DNA of 64,000 nt from Leifsonia sp. C5G2 (GCF_013359685.1 NZ_JABFMV010000010.1:62001-126000), one strand, 5' to 3'. Positions 46,801-54,106 are shown, counted from the stretch's first letter. Numbers and translations are program-made. The notes: a model not told the origin generated them from the letters alone.

Positions 46801-48429
46801 GCCCTGGTTCGTGAACGTTACCGTGTAGTTCAGCTCCTGGTCCGCCTTCACGGCCGAACCGGACGCCGGATCGACCGACTTGGTCACGACGAGGTCCCCC
46901 ACTTTGTGGTTCGTCGTGCACTCATCCGGAGCACACGTGCCTGTACCCGGGTCCGGGATCACCACGTTCACCAGATCGCTGTTGGCGCGATCGGCCTTCG
47001 CCTTGACCTGTACCGAGTACGTCACCGTCGCCGACGTGCCCGCCGCCAACGCGCCCGTCACACGGAGCATGTCGTTCGAGGCGAGCACCGCTGACAGCCC
47101 GTTCGTGGCCGTGATCGAGCCCACCATCGCGGCATCGTCGAGGACATCGGACAGATCGTCGGTCGAGTCGACCGGGCCCGCACCGGTGCCCGAGTTCGTG
47201 TATGTCAGCGTGTACTCCACCGTCTGACCCGGCTCGACAGCCGCACCCGAGGCGGGGTTCGACGACTTGGTGATAGTGATCGCCGGTACGGTGACCACCC
47301 CGGTGACCCGGGCGGTCTCCTTGATCGGGAACGACTGCGTACCGCCGAAGTTGTCCGCACGGTCATCAACACCGATGCCGAAGTAGGCGTCAGTCAGCCA
47401 GGAGAAGGCGGAGACGGGGCCCACGTTGACATCGCTGAGGACGAGCGTCCCGTTGGACCAGAGGCTGGCGTAGACATTGGTGCCGTCTGTGCGGAACTCG
47501 GCTTCCATGTTGTACCACTGGTCGTCTGGTGTGGTGGCAGGAATGCTCGCAATGTCGTGGCTATCCGTACCGTCAAATACGCGAATGTAGGTGACGTTGG
47601 TGCTCCGACCGATGAGAATCGAACCAAATCCAGGCGGCGGCGACCCCAAGGGAGCCCCAGCCACGGAGGAGCCGATCCACAGATAGCTTTCATTGGTGTC
47701 GCGCGCGAGCGCTGCACGGTTGAAAAAGTCAGCCGACAGGCGGAGCGGTCCGTCGTTGAGATCGACCGTGTCGGCGCGGGAAAGCCACGTGCTGATCTGG
47801 GAACACGCGACAGTTCCGGGCCCGCTGCAGGGGGTCGTCGGGAGGTTGCCGCCGAAGAACGATTGGGTTCCGCCCACCCCGGTCCCCTCTTCTACTCCCC
47901 AATCGTCGGTGGCCGCATCCGGTGTGAGCCCCGGCGGGGCTACTCCCACTCCGGGCGTCACGTCGTCGAAGGTGTAGTCGGCCAGCACTTCACCGTCCGC
48001 ACTGATGGTGTACGAGAAATCCACCGGCCCCGAGAAGCCCGGGTTAGGGGTGAACGTCAGCGTCTTGTTCGCGTTCAGAACGACCGTGCCGCCCGTCACC
48101 GCTACCGATCCCCCCACGACGATTGCCGTGCCGTTGATCGCCGAGATGGTCACGCCGGTGTACTTCGACAGGTCCCCGTCATTGCCCAGGACGTCGATCG
48201 TGGTCGCCTGCCCTTGCGGTGTGGTGAAGGTGTCGTCCTTCAAAGTCGGCGACGACGCCGCAGCCGCGGGAGAAGCCGACTTCGCGGCTGCGGTTGTGGC
48301 GGCGTCCGAGAAGTACTGGGGGAAGATCATCGCCCCGACCAGAGCACCGATGGCGGCGCAGGCACCTACGGAGAGGGCGATGTTCCAGGCCCTCGCGCGC
48401 CGGGAACGCGGTTTGAGTTCACGCATCAT
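40843..48429 (-). CDS. Giant cell-surface protein with 16 DUF11 repeats and LAKTG sorting signal
   Basis: Protein of 2,528 residues. A basic start and a signal/anchor helix (about 15-37) precede a cadherin- or Ig-like domain (about 60-145, with TIDVLGNDGDLSKYTG and FTPNPGFSGPVDFSYTISAD), then a concanavalin-like domain (about 150-375). Sixteen DUF11 repeats of about 125 residues follow, each with Y-T-V-x-V-x-N-x-G and DDLSDVLDD-type blocks and a Cys pair near its end. The C-terminus is LAKTG (2491-2495), a hydrophobic helix and RRRR, a sorting signal of the LAXTG type used by class E sortases. Role: probably adhesion or a cell-wall stalk. The start at the MM pair is uncertain because the Shine-Dalgarno is weak. 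Confidence 0.87.
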   Translation of the reverse strand: MMRELKPRSRRARAWNIALSVGACAAIGALVGAMIFPQYFSDAATTAAAKSASPAAAASSPTLKDDTFTTPQGQATTIDVLGNDGDLSKYTGVTISAINGTAIVVGGSVAVTGGTVVLNANKTLTFTPNPGFSGPVDFSYTISADGEVLADYTFDDVTPGVGVAPPGLTPDAATDDWGVEEGTGVGGTQSFFGGNLPTTPCSGPGTVACSQISTWLSRADTVDLNDGPLRLSADFFNRAALARDTNESYLWIGSSVAGAPLGSPPPGFGSILIGRSTNVTYIRVFDGTDSHDIASIPATTPDDQWYNMEAEFRTDGTNVYASLWSNGTLVLSDVNVGPVSAFSWLTDAYFGIGVDDRADNFGGTQSFPIKETARVTGVVTVPAITITKSSNPASGAAVEPGQTVEYTLTYTNSGTGAGPVDSTDDLSDVLDDAAMVGSITATNGLSAVLASNDMLRVTGALAAGTSATVTYSVQVKAKADRANSDLVNVVIPDPGTGTCAPDECTTNHKVGDLVVTKSVDPASGSAVKADQELNYTVTFTNQGNAPVAVNKQDDLSAVLEGASVTKTPTTDDPALSVSGLSNGRYTVTGTLQPNTSVSVTYTVKVRPDGERDSDTLANFVVDTGGTPPPTCETTNPVCTVNFVSNIVVSKTSNPPTDSAVVVGDQIDYTLTFENLGLGAGKVDSEDDLSDVLDDARLVSGPTSDTPGVTVSLDSDNVLHVSGSLGGGLTAKVTYSVVVQPEDLRKNSTLKNVVVPKEPRCLPDQCTTTNTVKGFSVRKEVNTDAATPGQELTYSITVTNTGGVPYTEDEPASLTDDISAVVDDATLDESTLPPGMTYDAATRKLSWSGALPAGGQPLVLRYTATVNSPMTGNGTLTNVVVPTATVGGHCSTTAACTTTTPVRAFMVSKSASPATVLPGGVVKYTVRVTNMGKVPFTAADPASFTDNLKDVLDDARVVTETLPSDVVLSGTTLSWSGAVPVGQFVDVEYEVKVDAPNEGDHLLTNVVIPPAGSWCDPTATCTTTTPVAQFHVKKSSTTQQVVAGAVVPYEITVTNTGAVDFTAANPASFTDDLSQVTDDAAYNGDAAIDPVGAGTVTVSGDTLSWSGALPVGDSVTISYTMTVNTPATGDQTLTNVVTTTTPGGNCATGAVDPDCEVTIPQQRFAVSKLVSSTTAHPGDVLTYTVQVANLSDRPYVAPDEASFTDDLTRVLDDVTDNALVPGSVTADIGAATLSGNTLSWAGELAAAGNAGDTALITYQVKVSEKPDGRGDSTLINRVAPTAPGGECLTATSCATTTDISSLVISKQASPGPVVPGGAVTYTVKVTNNGLVPFTGQVPATFEDDLSDVVDDAELDLTSLSAQTTYDPATRTLSWADALPAQSSVDVTYTVTVNDPVTGNGILKNIVTPPPAFLCSPAPATCETTTKVRGYTVEKSVSSTTAYPGDVLRYTIVVKSVGSEGYTVPDAPATIVDDLRALVDDAQIVEDSVTGGAQVSGNTVTWEGALAPKGEDGDTVEITYDVKVDAPAQPGADRVLGNVVSPGSAGGSCLSPTSCETSTEVGVFTVSKSVNTTTARPGDTVEYTVRVDNPSTVPYTAAKPASLTDDLSDVVDDARVDTASLPAGVTVDENNILHWSGAVPAQDHVEFTYRVTVNDTVTGDGALRNVVSPPPGYRCATVDGCATTTKLQAYTVQKSSDAQGPVTPGATVTYRVELTGTGQDPYTDADPATFEDDLSDVVDDATLDVANLPTGMSYDEATRKLTWSGALGVNQTLPLEYTVTVKGPVDGKLPGNGSLKNVVVAPEGSGGDCIAPNACSVTDDVKAYTVNKSVDRASVYPGDKVAYTVQVTNVGQVDYTGQGQDVAKFEDDLSEILDDGFVVTPLSPDLVLTGNVLTWSGALPKSGQPGSTVNVTYQLQVSKPTTGDLRLTNAVVPTGDGGGCVNATCPPPVITDVQQYQAVKQADTGEILPGGIVTYTITVTNTGRVDYTAAEPVRFTDDLSDVFSHAKLVPGSVITEPGGAGTAAVTGDVLSWSGALPAPGEVKIQYQVKVDEDATPATQLVNAVVTESPGGNCEPGSTDPDCSEIIPRGSYRVDKAVSSTSAYPGDTLMYTIQVTNTGDVAYTTDKPASFADDLSRVLDDAVDGELVPGSITGGAVLDGMTLRWSGPLAAQGDVAGGDIVQVTYQVKVKPPTTGADAGDGAMVNTVVPNGPGGACPANCSTRTDVGSYAVAKTSSPSGVAHPNDVVAYTIRVANTSQVPFTEDKPASFTDDLTQVMKNAEVLPESLKVEGSATGGANLNGNILSWSGALPVDGEVSVTYQVKLNPKLDPEQPLVNVAVPGPDGLCNPQVECESRIDPQAFAVKKTVSQQSGAAGAVLTYAVTVTNIGAVDYTAEDPASFTDDLSQVLAVAKYNGDATGGATYQAPILSWSGPLEAGKSVTVTYSVTIVQTTAGTAKNIVVTPGDTGGNCPPASEDPDCQVTVQIDATPAAAVLAKTGAQLSGILAGLGLGAAVLGLGVVLWVRRRRTGEA
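40970..47290 (-). repeat. Tandem coding repeats: 16 DUF11 units of about 400 bases
   Basis: Recurring coding blocks inside the giant surface protein gene, one each about 370-410 bases. They are diverged in DNA sequence but keep the protein pattern K-x-x-x(4-8)-PG-x-x-x-x-YT-x-x-V-x-N and a paired Cys. The limits are approximate, from the first ITKSSNPASG to the last Cys pair. Confidence 0.8.
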
Positions 48430-48508
48430 GAGCAGCGCACCCCCGCCCGAGCAACCGACCGAGAGCGCTGCCGACGCTCTCTGCTGGGGGATCCTGATGA
48501 CGTGCCAT
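48419..48508 (-). CDS. 29-residue leader frame overlapping the start of the giant surface protein gene
   Basis: A short frame beginning ATGGCACGTCATCAGG has GAGGAAA six bases upstream, the best ribosome binding site in the region, and its TGA stop lies eight bases beyond the start of the giant gene in another frame. The peptide (MARHQDPPAESVG at the start, GRGCAAHDA at the end) is not recognised. Ribosomes ending here could restart at the weakly signalled giant gene, so translational coupling is likely. Confidence 0.45.
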   Translation of the reverse strand: MARHQDPPAESVGSALGRLLGRGCAAHDA

Positions 48509-48545
48509 GATGAATTTCCTCGGAATACGGGCCTCGGATGCGCAC

Positions 48546-48551
48546 AGACTA
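48546..48551 (-). promoter_or_regulatory. Candidate -10 box of the giant surface protein operon
   Basis: TAGTCT on the minus strand, about 38 bases before the leader frame at 48508. No convincing -35 element is visible. Confidence 0.3.
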
Positions 48552-48792
48552 GGGAGCCCTGTTCGGCGACCGAAAGACAGGGTTGCGGCGCGGCATCGCG
48601 ATGAAGAACTGCTTCTGCCCATATAGACGCGGCGCGGTCGCGTCCATGACGCCGACGCCGGCCTGTACCGGGACCAGGAGCGGATCCGGACAGTGGATGT
48701 CTCATCGAGCCGCGCATCCACTACGCTCGGGCGCAGTCCTCCGGCGACTGACCGAGGCGAGGTGCGCCCGTTCTGGCGCAATAAGGAGTGCG
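48552..48792. other. Intergenic region between divergent genes
   Basis: Part of a 363-base gap between the giant surface protein gene and the DUF4190-like gene. It holds a small hairpin near 48558-48583 (CCCTGT and ACAGGG), a weak TACGCT (48722-48727) that could serve the plus-strand gene, and AAGGAG at 48783-48788. No gene is supported here. Confidence 0.4.
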
Positions 48793-49482
48793 ATGTCCGA
48801 CCCCGACCAGAGCGCAGGCGCGTCGAATGGACCCCCTCCGCCTCAGCCGATCGTGACGTCCGCGGACGTCGGGCCCGCCGGCAGCGCGGGAGAACCGTCC
48901 CTGGCGCCTCGGGCCGCGTCCGGGTTCGTCCCTCCATCGCCGCACTCCGCCCCCGCGTACCCTCCCGCCCCCGGGCAGAGCGCTTCGCACGGGTACGCCC
49001 CTGCACCCGACTACGTCCCCGCCCCCACATACCCGCCGGGTCCCGGATTGTCCGCGGCACCGGACTACCCCGGGGCCGTCGGCTGGACGGCGCAGCCCCC
49101 GGCGCCGCGCTCGCGCGCCCTCGGGCTCACGTCGATGCTCATCGCGATCCCGCTGTTCGTGCTCTCGGTGATCGCGTCGGCCGTCGTCGGCGTCTCGATC
49201 GGTCCGTTCGCGACGCGGACCGGCGCCGGGTTCTCCTACAACTCCAGCGACCTGCCTGCGGGTCAGGCGGCGAGTCTGGCGCCGGTCGGCATCCTCATGG
49301 TGGCCCAGATCCTCGTCGGGACCGCGCTCGGCATCCTGGCGCTCGTGCTGGGGATCGTCGCGGTCGCGACCAAGCGCGGCCGACCGCTCGGCATCGTCGG
49401 GATCATCGTCTCGGTCGCGGCGCCGATCGTCTCGTTCGCCGTCTACCTGGCGTGCGTGGTCTCCACGCTGCCGCCCGCCTGA
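48793..49482 (+). CDS. DUF4190-like membrane protein with Pro-rich tail
   Basis: Protein of 229 residues. The first 110 residues are rich in Pro, Ala, Gly and Tyr (repeats such as APAYPPAP, APTYPPGP) and probably disordered in the cytoplasm. Three membrane spans follow (about 118-140, 160-185, 200-222), with the GILALVLGIVAVATKRGRPL core typical of DUF4190-type proteins. AAGGAG precedes the ATG at 48793 by four bases. Role unknown; such tails often bind partner proteins. Confidence 0.8.
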   Translation: MSDPDQSAGASNGPPPPQPIVTSADVGPAGSAGEPSLAPRAASGFVPPSPHSAPAYPPAPGQSASHGYAPAPDYVPAPTYPPGPGLSAAPDYPGAVGWTAQPPAPRSRALGLTSMLIAIPLFVLSVIASAVVGVSIGPFATRTGAGFSYNSSDLPAGQAASLAPVGILMVAQILVGTALGILALVLGIVAVATKRGRPLGIVGIIVSVAAPIVSFAVYLACVVSTLPPA

Positions 49483-49484
49483 CC

Positions 49485-49519
49485 CGCTGACTCGTCACCA
49501 ATCGCGCGGCGCGTCAGCG
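49485..49519. terminator. Weak hairpin between convergent genes
   Basis: CGCTGAC (49485-49491) pairs with GTCAGCG (49513-49519) around a 21-base loop, overlapping the pth stop codon. It is short and lacks a T tract, so its role as a terminator is doubtful. Confidence 0.3.
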
Positions 49520-50110
49520 AGCGTGGAAGCGGTTCTGCGCGGCGGTGAGGCCGGCCGACGTGATCTCCTCGACGGCGTCGGCGGCGTCGGAGACCAGGAT
49601 CGGGAGGTTCTTGCGCTCGGCGGCGGAGAACGCCTTGAGCACGTGGTCGGCTGCGGCGGACGAGCCGGGCGGGCGGCCGACTCCGACCCGGACGCGGGTG
49701 AAGTCGCCGCTGCCCGTCGCCGCGATCACGTCGCGGACGCCGTTGTGCCCCCCGTGCCCTCCGCCGTGCTTCAGGCGGATGGTGTCGAAGGGGATGTCGA
49801 GCTCGTCGTGCACCACGATCAGGCGCGAAGGATCGAGCGAGTAGAAGCGCAGCAGCTGCGACACCGGCCCGCCGGACACGTTCATGTACGTGTTGGGCTT
49901 GGCCAGGACGAGCCGCGGGCCGCCGGGGGTCAGGCGACCCTCGGCGACCGTCGCGTTCGTCTTGTGGGTCTTGAAGGTGAGACCGCCGCGCGAGGCGAGC
50001 TCGTCGAGCACCATCTGGCCCACGTTGTGACGGGTGGCCGCGTAGCCGGGCCCGGGGTTTCCGAGCCCGACCACGAGCCAGGGCCTGTCCTGCTGGAGAG
50101 GAGCGGCCAT
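49514..50110 (-). CDS. pth: Peptidyl-tRNA hydrolase
   Basis: Enzyme of 198 residues that releases peptides from stalled peptidyl-tRNAs. Family motifs are VVGLGNPGPGYAATRHNVG (about 13-31) with the catalytic His, KPNTYMNVSGG (about 71-81), HDELDIPF with the catalytic Asp (about 99) and GHGGHNGVRDVIA (about 115). The ATG is eight bases downstream of the rplY stop, an order conserved in actinobacteria; no separate Shine-Dalgarno is visible, so coupling to rplY is likely. Confidence 0.95.
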   Translation of the reverse strand: MAAPLQQDRPWLVVGLGNPGPGYAATRHNVGQMVLDELASRGGLTFKTHKTNATVAEGRLTPGGPRLVLAKPNTYMNVSGGPVSQLLRFYSLDPSRLIVVHDELDIPFDTIRLKHGGGHGGHNGVRDVIAATGSGDFTRVRVGVGRPPGSSAAADHVLKAFSAAERKNLPILVSDAADAVEEITSAGLTAAQNRFHAR

Positions 50111-50118
50111 CGGGGGAG

Positions 50119-50742
50119 TTACTCCGCGGCGCTCTCGGCGGCCTCGGCCTCGGCGGCCTCTTCGGCAGCCTCGGTCTCCTCGTCCTCGGCGCGCGCGGCG
50201 GCCGGGACGACGATGTTGAGGATGAGGAGGTCCTCGTCCTCGGCGAGGGTGGCGCCGGCCGGAAGGGCGAAGTCCTTCGCGTGGTACTGGGTGCCCTCCT
50301 CGGCGTCCGTCACGTCGATGACGATGCGCTCCGGGATGTGGGTGGCCTCGACGTCGAGCTTCAGCGTCGGGATGTCGAGCACGGCGATGGTGCCGGAGAA
50401 CGGCTCGCCCTCGACGTGGACCGGGACCTCGACGGTGACCTTCTCGCCACGCTTGATGACGACCAGGTCGAGGTGCTCGATGATCTGCGACACCGGGTCC
50501 TTCTGCACGTCCTTCACCAGCGTGAGCTGCGAGGCGCCCTCGATGTCGAGGTCCAGAACCGCGTTGGCCTTGCGCAGCAGCAGCGAGACCTGGTGGCCCG
50601 GGAGGGTCACGTGGACCGGGTCGGTGCCGTGGCCGTAGATGACGGCCGGGATCTTGCCGACGGCGCGGATCTTGCGGGCCGCGCCCTTGCCGAAGCTGTC
50701 GCGCTTCTCGGCGCTGACCTTGTTGGACTCTTCCGTAGCCAT
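50119..50742 (-). CDS. rplY: Ribosomal protein bL25 (CTC/TL5 type)
   Basis: 5S rRNA-binding protein of 207 residues. The N-terminal L25 domain contains RDSFGKGAARKIRAVGKIPA and VIYGHGTDPVHV (about 14-46), and the C-terminal CTC-type beta domain follows with HIPERIVIDVTDAEEG. The last 30 residues are Glu/Ala-rich. The ATG at 50742 has GAGGAGA four bases upstream. It heads a two-gene operon with pth. Confidence 0.93.
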   Translation of the reverse strand: MATEESNKVSAEKRDSFGKGAARKIRAVGKIPAVIYGHGTDPVHVTLPGHQVSLLLRKANAVLDLDIEGASQLTLVKDVQKDPVSQIIEHLDLVVIKRGEKVTVEVPVHVEGEPFSGTIAVLDIPTLKLDVEATHIPERIVIDVTDAEEGTQYHAKDFALPAGATLAEDEDLLILNIVVPAAARAEDEETEAAEEAAEAEAAESAAE

Positions 50743-50929
50743 GGTGTCTCCTCGCCGGCGCGAGGCCGGCTGTCGGGCGAGCCGCGAGGCCCGCAGTGTT
50801 GGTGTTGTTCGACTCGAACGCATCGAAGTGCGCGAGGAAAGACTGCGTAGCCTGCTCCACCGCGTCGATCACGGATGCTGTGGAGCATCCCTCGCCGAAG
50901 TTCTTGCCGAGTCTACCCGATCCGGATAC

Positions 50930-50945
50930 ACTAAGCGCGCTTAGT
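50930..50945. promoter_or_regulatory. 16-bp palindromic operator before the SRPBCC-MarR operon
   Basis: ACTAAGCGCGCTTAGT is a perfect palindrome, 22 bases before the ATG at 50968. Size and position suit a MarR-family dimer, most simply the regulator encoded by the second gene of the operon. Confidence 0.6.
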
Positions 50946-50967
50946 AAATCTGCCGAGAGGATCAGCC

Positions 50968-51408
50968 ATGTGGACCACCGAGCACACCGCCACCACCACC
51001 GCCCCCGCCGCCGCCGTCTGGTCGGCGCTCCGGGATCTGCACAGCGGCATCCCGCTCGGGCCCTCGAGCGACGCGTTCGAGCTGCACGGACCGTTCGCGG
51101 TCGGCACCGAGGTCACCGTGACGCCGCAGGGTCAGGAGGCCATGACGTCCACCATCGTCGAGCTGGAGCCCGAGCACGTGTGCGCCGACCGCACGGTCTT
51201 CGGCGAGCTGGCCCTGACGTTCCGCCACACCCTCACGGCGACGCCCGACGGCGGCACGAGCGTCACTCACACGCTCGAGATCGAGGGAGCGGGAGCGGAG
51301 GCGGCCGGCCCGGAGCTCGGCCCGCAGATCGCCGGCGACTTCCCCGTCGCCATGGCCGAGCTGCTGCGGGCGGCGGAAGAGCGGGCGGCGGCGACGGCGC
51401 GTGCCTGA
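50968..51408 (+). CDS. SRPBCC (START/Bet v1-like) family protein
   Basis: Small protein of 146 residues with the SRPBCC fold: it opens with TEHTATTTAPAAAVWSALRD and runs through FAVGTEVTVTPQGQEAMTST and TFRHTLTATPDGGTSVTHTL. Such proteins bind hydrophobic ligands. GAGAGG lies seven bases before the ATG. Its end overlaps the MarR gene by eight bases, so ligand binding and regulation may be linked. Confidence 0.83.
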   Translation: MWTTEHTATTTAPAAAVWSALRDLHSGIPLGPSSDAFELHGPFAVGTEVTVTPQGQEAMTSTIVELEPEHVCADRTVFGELALTFRHTLTATPDGGTSVTHTLEIEGAGAEAAGPELGPQIAGDFPVAMAELLRAAEERAAATARA

Positions 51409-51865
51409 GGCCGGCCTCGGCAGCCGGTTCCCGGCCGCATCGCAGAGCCCCGGCCTGCTGCTCTGGCGCGTGACCAACCGCTGGCAGGCGGCGATGCGCG
51501 CCGCTCTCGCGCCGCACGAGCTCACGCACGTGCAGTACGTGCTGCTCGCCTCCCTCACCTGGCTGGGCGACAAGGAGCCGGAGCGCCTCGTCACGCAGGT
51601 CGACCTCGCCGCGTTCGCCGCGACCGATCCCATGATGACCTCGCAGGTACTCCGGACACTGGAGCGCGCCGGGCTGGTCGAGCGGCTGCCGCATCCCACC
51701 GACGGCCGGGCCCGGGTGCTGCGCGCCACCCCGGACGGCGCAGCAGCGGCCCGGCGCGCCACCGCGGACGTCGAGGCGGCCGACGCGGCGTTCTTCGACG
51801 GGGTGGATGCCGCCGCCTTCGCCGCGCAGCTGGCGACGCTCGCCGCCGGGCGCGACGTTGACTAA
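51401..51865 (+). CDS. MarR family regulator
   Basis: Winged-helix regulator of 154 residues. Typical parts are the dimerisation helix with ALAPHELTHVQYVLLASLTW (about 36-55), the recognition region FAATDPMMTSQVLRTLERAG (about 71-90) and the wing LVERLPHPTDGRARVLRATP (about 91-110). The GTG start overlaps the SRPBCC gene. A perfect palindrome before the operon suggests autoregulation. The stop overlaps the convergent gntK stop by four bases. Confidence 0.88.
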   Translation: MPEAGLGSRFPAASQSPGLLLWRVTNRWQAAMRAALAPHELTHVQYVLLASLTWLGDKEPERLVTQVDLAAFAATDPMMTSQVLRTLERAGLVERLPHPTDGRARVLRATPDGAAAARRATADVEAADAAFFDGVDAAAFAAQLATLAAGRDVD

Positions 51866-52365
51866 GCGGTCGCCCGGACCGCCGCCGCGATCGCGTCCGC
51901 GAGCTCGGCCGGCGGACGGGAGACGTCGAGGCGCAGGCCGTGCTCCTCCGGCCGCAGCGGCTCCAGCGTCGCCAGCTGCGAGTCGAGCAGCGACACCGGC
52001 ATGAAGTGCCCCGGGCGCGCGGCCATCCGGTCGGCGAGCAGGGCACGGCCGCCGTCGAGCTCGGCGAACAGCGCATCCGGGGCCTCAGACCGGATCAGGT
52101 CGCGGTAGGAGCGCTTCAGCGCCGAGCACGCGACCACCGCGCCCTCGGGCGAGGTCTCGGCGAGCGCGCGGCCGACCGCGCGCAGCCACGGGATGCGGTC
52201 GTCGTCGGTCAGCGGGACGCCGGAGGCCATCTTGGCCACATTCGCGGCCGGATGGAGTGCGTCGCCGTCGACGAACGGAACGCCGAGAAGCTCCGCGACC
52301 TGCTCGCCGACCGTGCTCTTTCCGGAGCCGGACACCCCCATCACCACCACCTGCGGTCGCCGCAC
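51862..52365 (-). CDS. gntK: Gluconokinase
   Basis: Kinase of 167 residues that phosphorylates gluconate to 6-phosphogluconate. The P-loop GVSGSGKS (10-17) is followed by FVDGDALHPAANVAKMASG, DDRIPWL and ACSALKRSYRDLIR, all typical of GntK. The GTG at 52365 is chosen because GGAGGAG lies five bases upstream and the family length fits; an upstream extension has no coding character. It is divergent from gnd, the next enzyme in the pathway. Confidence 0.92.
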   Translation of the reverse strand: MRRPQVVVMGVSGSGKSTVGEQVAELLGVPFVDGDALHPAANVAKMASGVPLTDDDRIPWLRAVGRALAETSPEGAVVACSALKRSYRDLIRSEAPDALFAELDGGRALLADRMAARPGHFMPVSLLDSQLATLEPLRPEEHGLRLDVSRPPAELADAIAAAVRATA

Positions 52366-52554
52366 ACCGTCTCCTCCACTCGGGCCGTCAGGACAGTATC
52401 CCCCGATCGCGGCCGCGCGACTCGACGCCCGCCCGGCCGCGCTACGCTGGGAGGACTGCTCGATTCTTGCCACCAGCTAAGAGAGCTGACCCCGGACCAC
52501 ACCCGTCGCGGCGGACGGCCTCCCGGCTGCCGCGGCACCACGAAGGAGCATCAC

Positions 52555-54012
52555 GTGTCACAGGAAGCAACCGCCAACATCGGAGTCGTCGGGCTCGCGG
52601 TGATGGGGTCGAACCTCGCCCGCAACCTCGCCTCGCGCGAGGGAAACACGGTGGCGGTGTACAACCGCACCTTCGCGCGCACGGAAGACCTGATGGAGTC
52701 GCACCCGGAGGCCGGCTTCGTCGGCTCCGAGGAGATCGACGACTTCGTCGCCTCGCTGTCGAAGCCGCGCACGGCGATCATCATGGTGCAGGCCGGCAAG
52801 GGTACGGACGCGGTGATCGACCAGCTGGTCGAGCGGTTCGAGCCGGGCGACATCATCGTCGACGGCGGAAACGCGAACTTCCACGACACGATCGAGCGCG
52901 AGAAGCGGATCGCGCCGACCGGCATCCACTTCGTCGGCGCCGGCATCTCGGGCGGCGAGGAGGGCGCGCTGAACGGCCCGTCGATCATGCCGGGCGGCTC
53001 GGCCGAGTCGTACGAGACGCTGGGCCCGATCCTGGAGTCGATCGCCGCGGTCGCCGAGGGCGAGCCGTGCGTGACCCACGTCGGCACCGATGGCGCCGGC
53101 CACTTCGTGAAGATGATCCACAACGGCATCGAGTACGCCGACATGCAGCTCATCGCCGAGGCGTACGACCTGCTGCGCACGGTCGGAGGCCTCTCGCCTG
53201 CCGAGATCGCGGACGTGTTCGCCGAGTGGAACAACGGTTACCTGGAGTCGTACCTGATCGAGATCACCGCCGAGGTGCTCCGCCAGGTGGATGCGGAGAC
53301 CGGCAAGCCGTTCATCGACATCGTGCTCGACCAGGCCGGGTCGAAGGGCACCGGCGTCTGGACCGTGCAGAACGCGCTCGACCTGGGCGTGCCGGTCGGC
53401 GGCATCGCGGAGGCCGTGTTCGCCCGGGCAGTGTCGTCCAAGCCGAACCAGCGCGCGGCCGTGCAGGCGACGGTCCAGTCCCGGCCCGAGGTGCAGAAGG
53501 CGGCGGACGTGCAGGCGTTCGCCGACGACGTGTCCAAGGCGCTCTACGCCTCGAAGGTCGTCGCATACGCGCAGGGCTTCGACGCGATCATCGCGGGCGC
53601 CGAGAAGTACGGCTGGGACATCCACAAGGACCGCATCGCCAAGATCTGGCGCGGCGGCTGCATCATCCGCGCCCAGTTCCTCAACCGGATCGCCGACGCG
53701 TACGACGAGAACCCCGACATCGCGACGCTGCTCGAGGCGCCGTACTTCGCCGACGCCGTGCGCGAGGGAGAGGACGCCTGGCGCCGGATCGTGTCGACCG
53801 CGGCGCTCTCCGGGGTCCCCGTGCCCGGCTTCGGCGCGGCACTGTCGTACTACGACTCGCTCGCGTCGAAGCGCCTGCCCGCCGCACTCGTGCAGGGCCA
53901 GCGCGACTTCTTCGGCGCTCACACCTACAAGCGCGTCGACAAGGAGGGCACCTTCCACACCCTGTGGTCCGGCGACCGCACCGAGATCGAGACCGAGGGC
54001 TCCTCGCACTGA
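52555..54012 (+). CDS. gnd: 6-phosphogluconate dehydrogenase, decarboxylating
   Basis: Enzyme of 485 residues that converts 6-phosphogluconate to ribulose 5-phosphate with NADP+. The Rossmann motif is GVVGLAVMGSNLARNLASRE (about 9-28); substrate motifs are DGGNANFHDT, GAGISGGEEGALNGPSIMPG and HFVKMIHNGIEYADMQLI with the catalytic Lys. The C-terminal GAHTYKRVDKEGTFHTLWSG is complete. GTG 52555 has AAGGAG six bases upstream. The next enzyme up, gluconokinase, is divergently encoded 190 bases away, so both may share control. Confidence 0.95.
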   Translation: MSQEATANIGVVGLAVMGSNLARNLASREGNTVAVYNRTFARTEDLMESHPEAGFVGSEEIDDFVASLSKPRTAIIMVQAGKGTDAVIDQLVERFEPGDIIVDGGNANFHDTIEREKRIAPTGIHFVGAGISGGEEGALNGPSIMPGGSAESYETLGPILESIAAVAEGEPCVTHVGTDGAGHFVKMIHNGIEYADMQLIAEAYDLLRTVGGLSPAEIADVFAEWNNGYLESYLIEITAEVLRQVDAETGKPFIDIVLDQAGSKGTGVWTVQNALDLGVPVGGIAEAVFARAVSSKPNQRAAVQATVQSRPEVQKAADVQAFADDVSKALYASKVVAYAQGFDAIIAGAEKYGWDIHKDRIAKIWRGGCIIRAQFLNRIADAYDENPDIATLLEAPYFADAVREGEDAWRRIVSTAALSGVPVPGFGAALSYYDSLASKRLPAALVQGQRDFFGAHTYKRVDKEGTFHTLWSGDRTEIETEGSSH

Positions 54013-54040
54013 CCCTCCCTCCACCGTCGAGCTTCACCCA

Positions 54041-54106
54041 CCGTCGAGTCCACGAAGAGTGCACGCCGATCACCCGATCGGCGTGCACTTCTTGTGTACT
54101 CGACGG
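54041..54106. terminator. Long hairpin downstream of gnd
   Basis: A perfect 14-bp stem (54058-54071 with 54076-54089) with a four-base loop is extended by a further paired region with a few mismatches (54041-54057 with 54090-54106). It starts 29 bases after the gnd stop and is followed by a T-rich TTCTTGTGT part. Confidence 0.75.

Noticed and set aside
40970-47290. Periodic repeats considered as a CRISPR array
   Set aside because: The units are about 400 bases, diverged in DNA and keep one reading frame. They are protein repeats.
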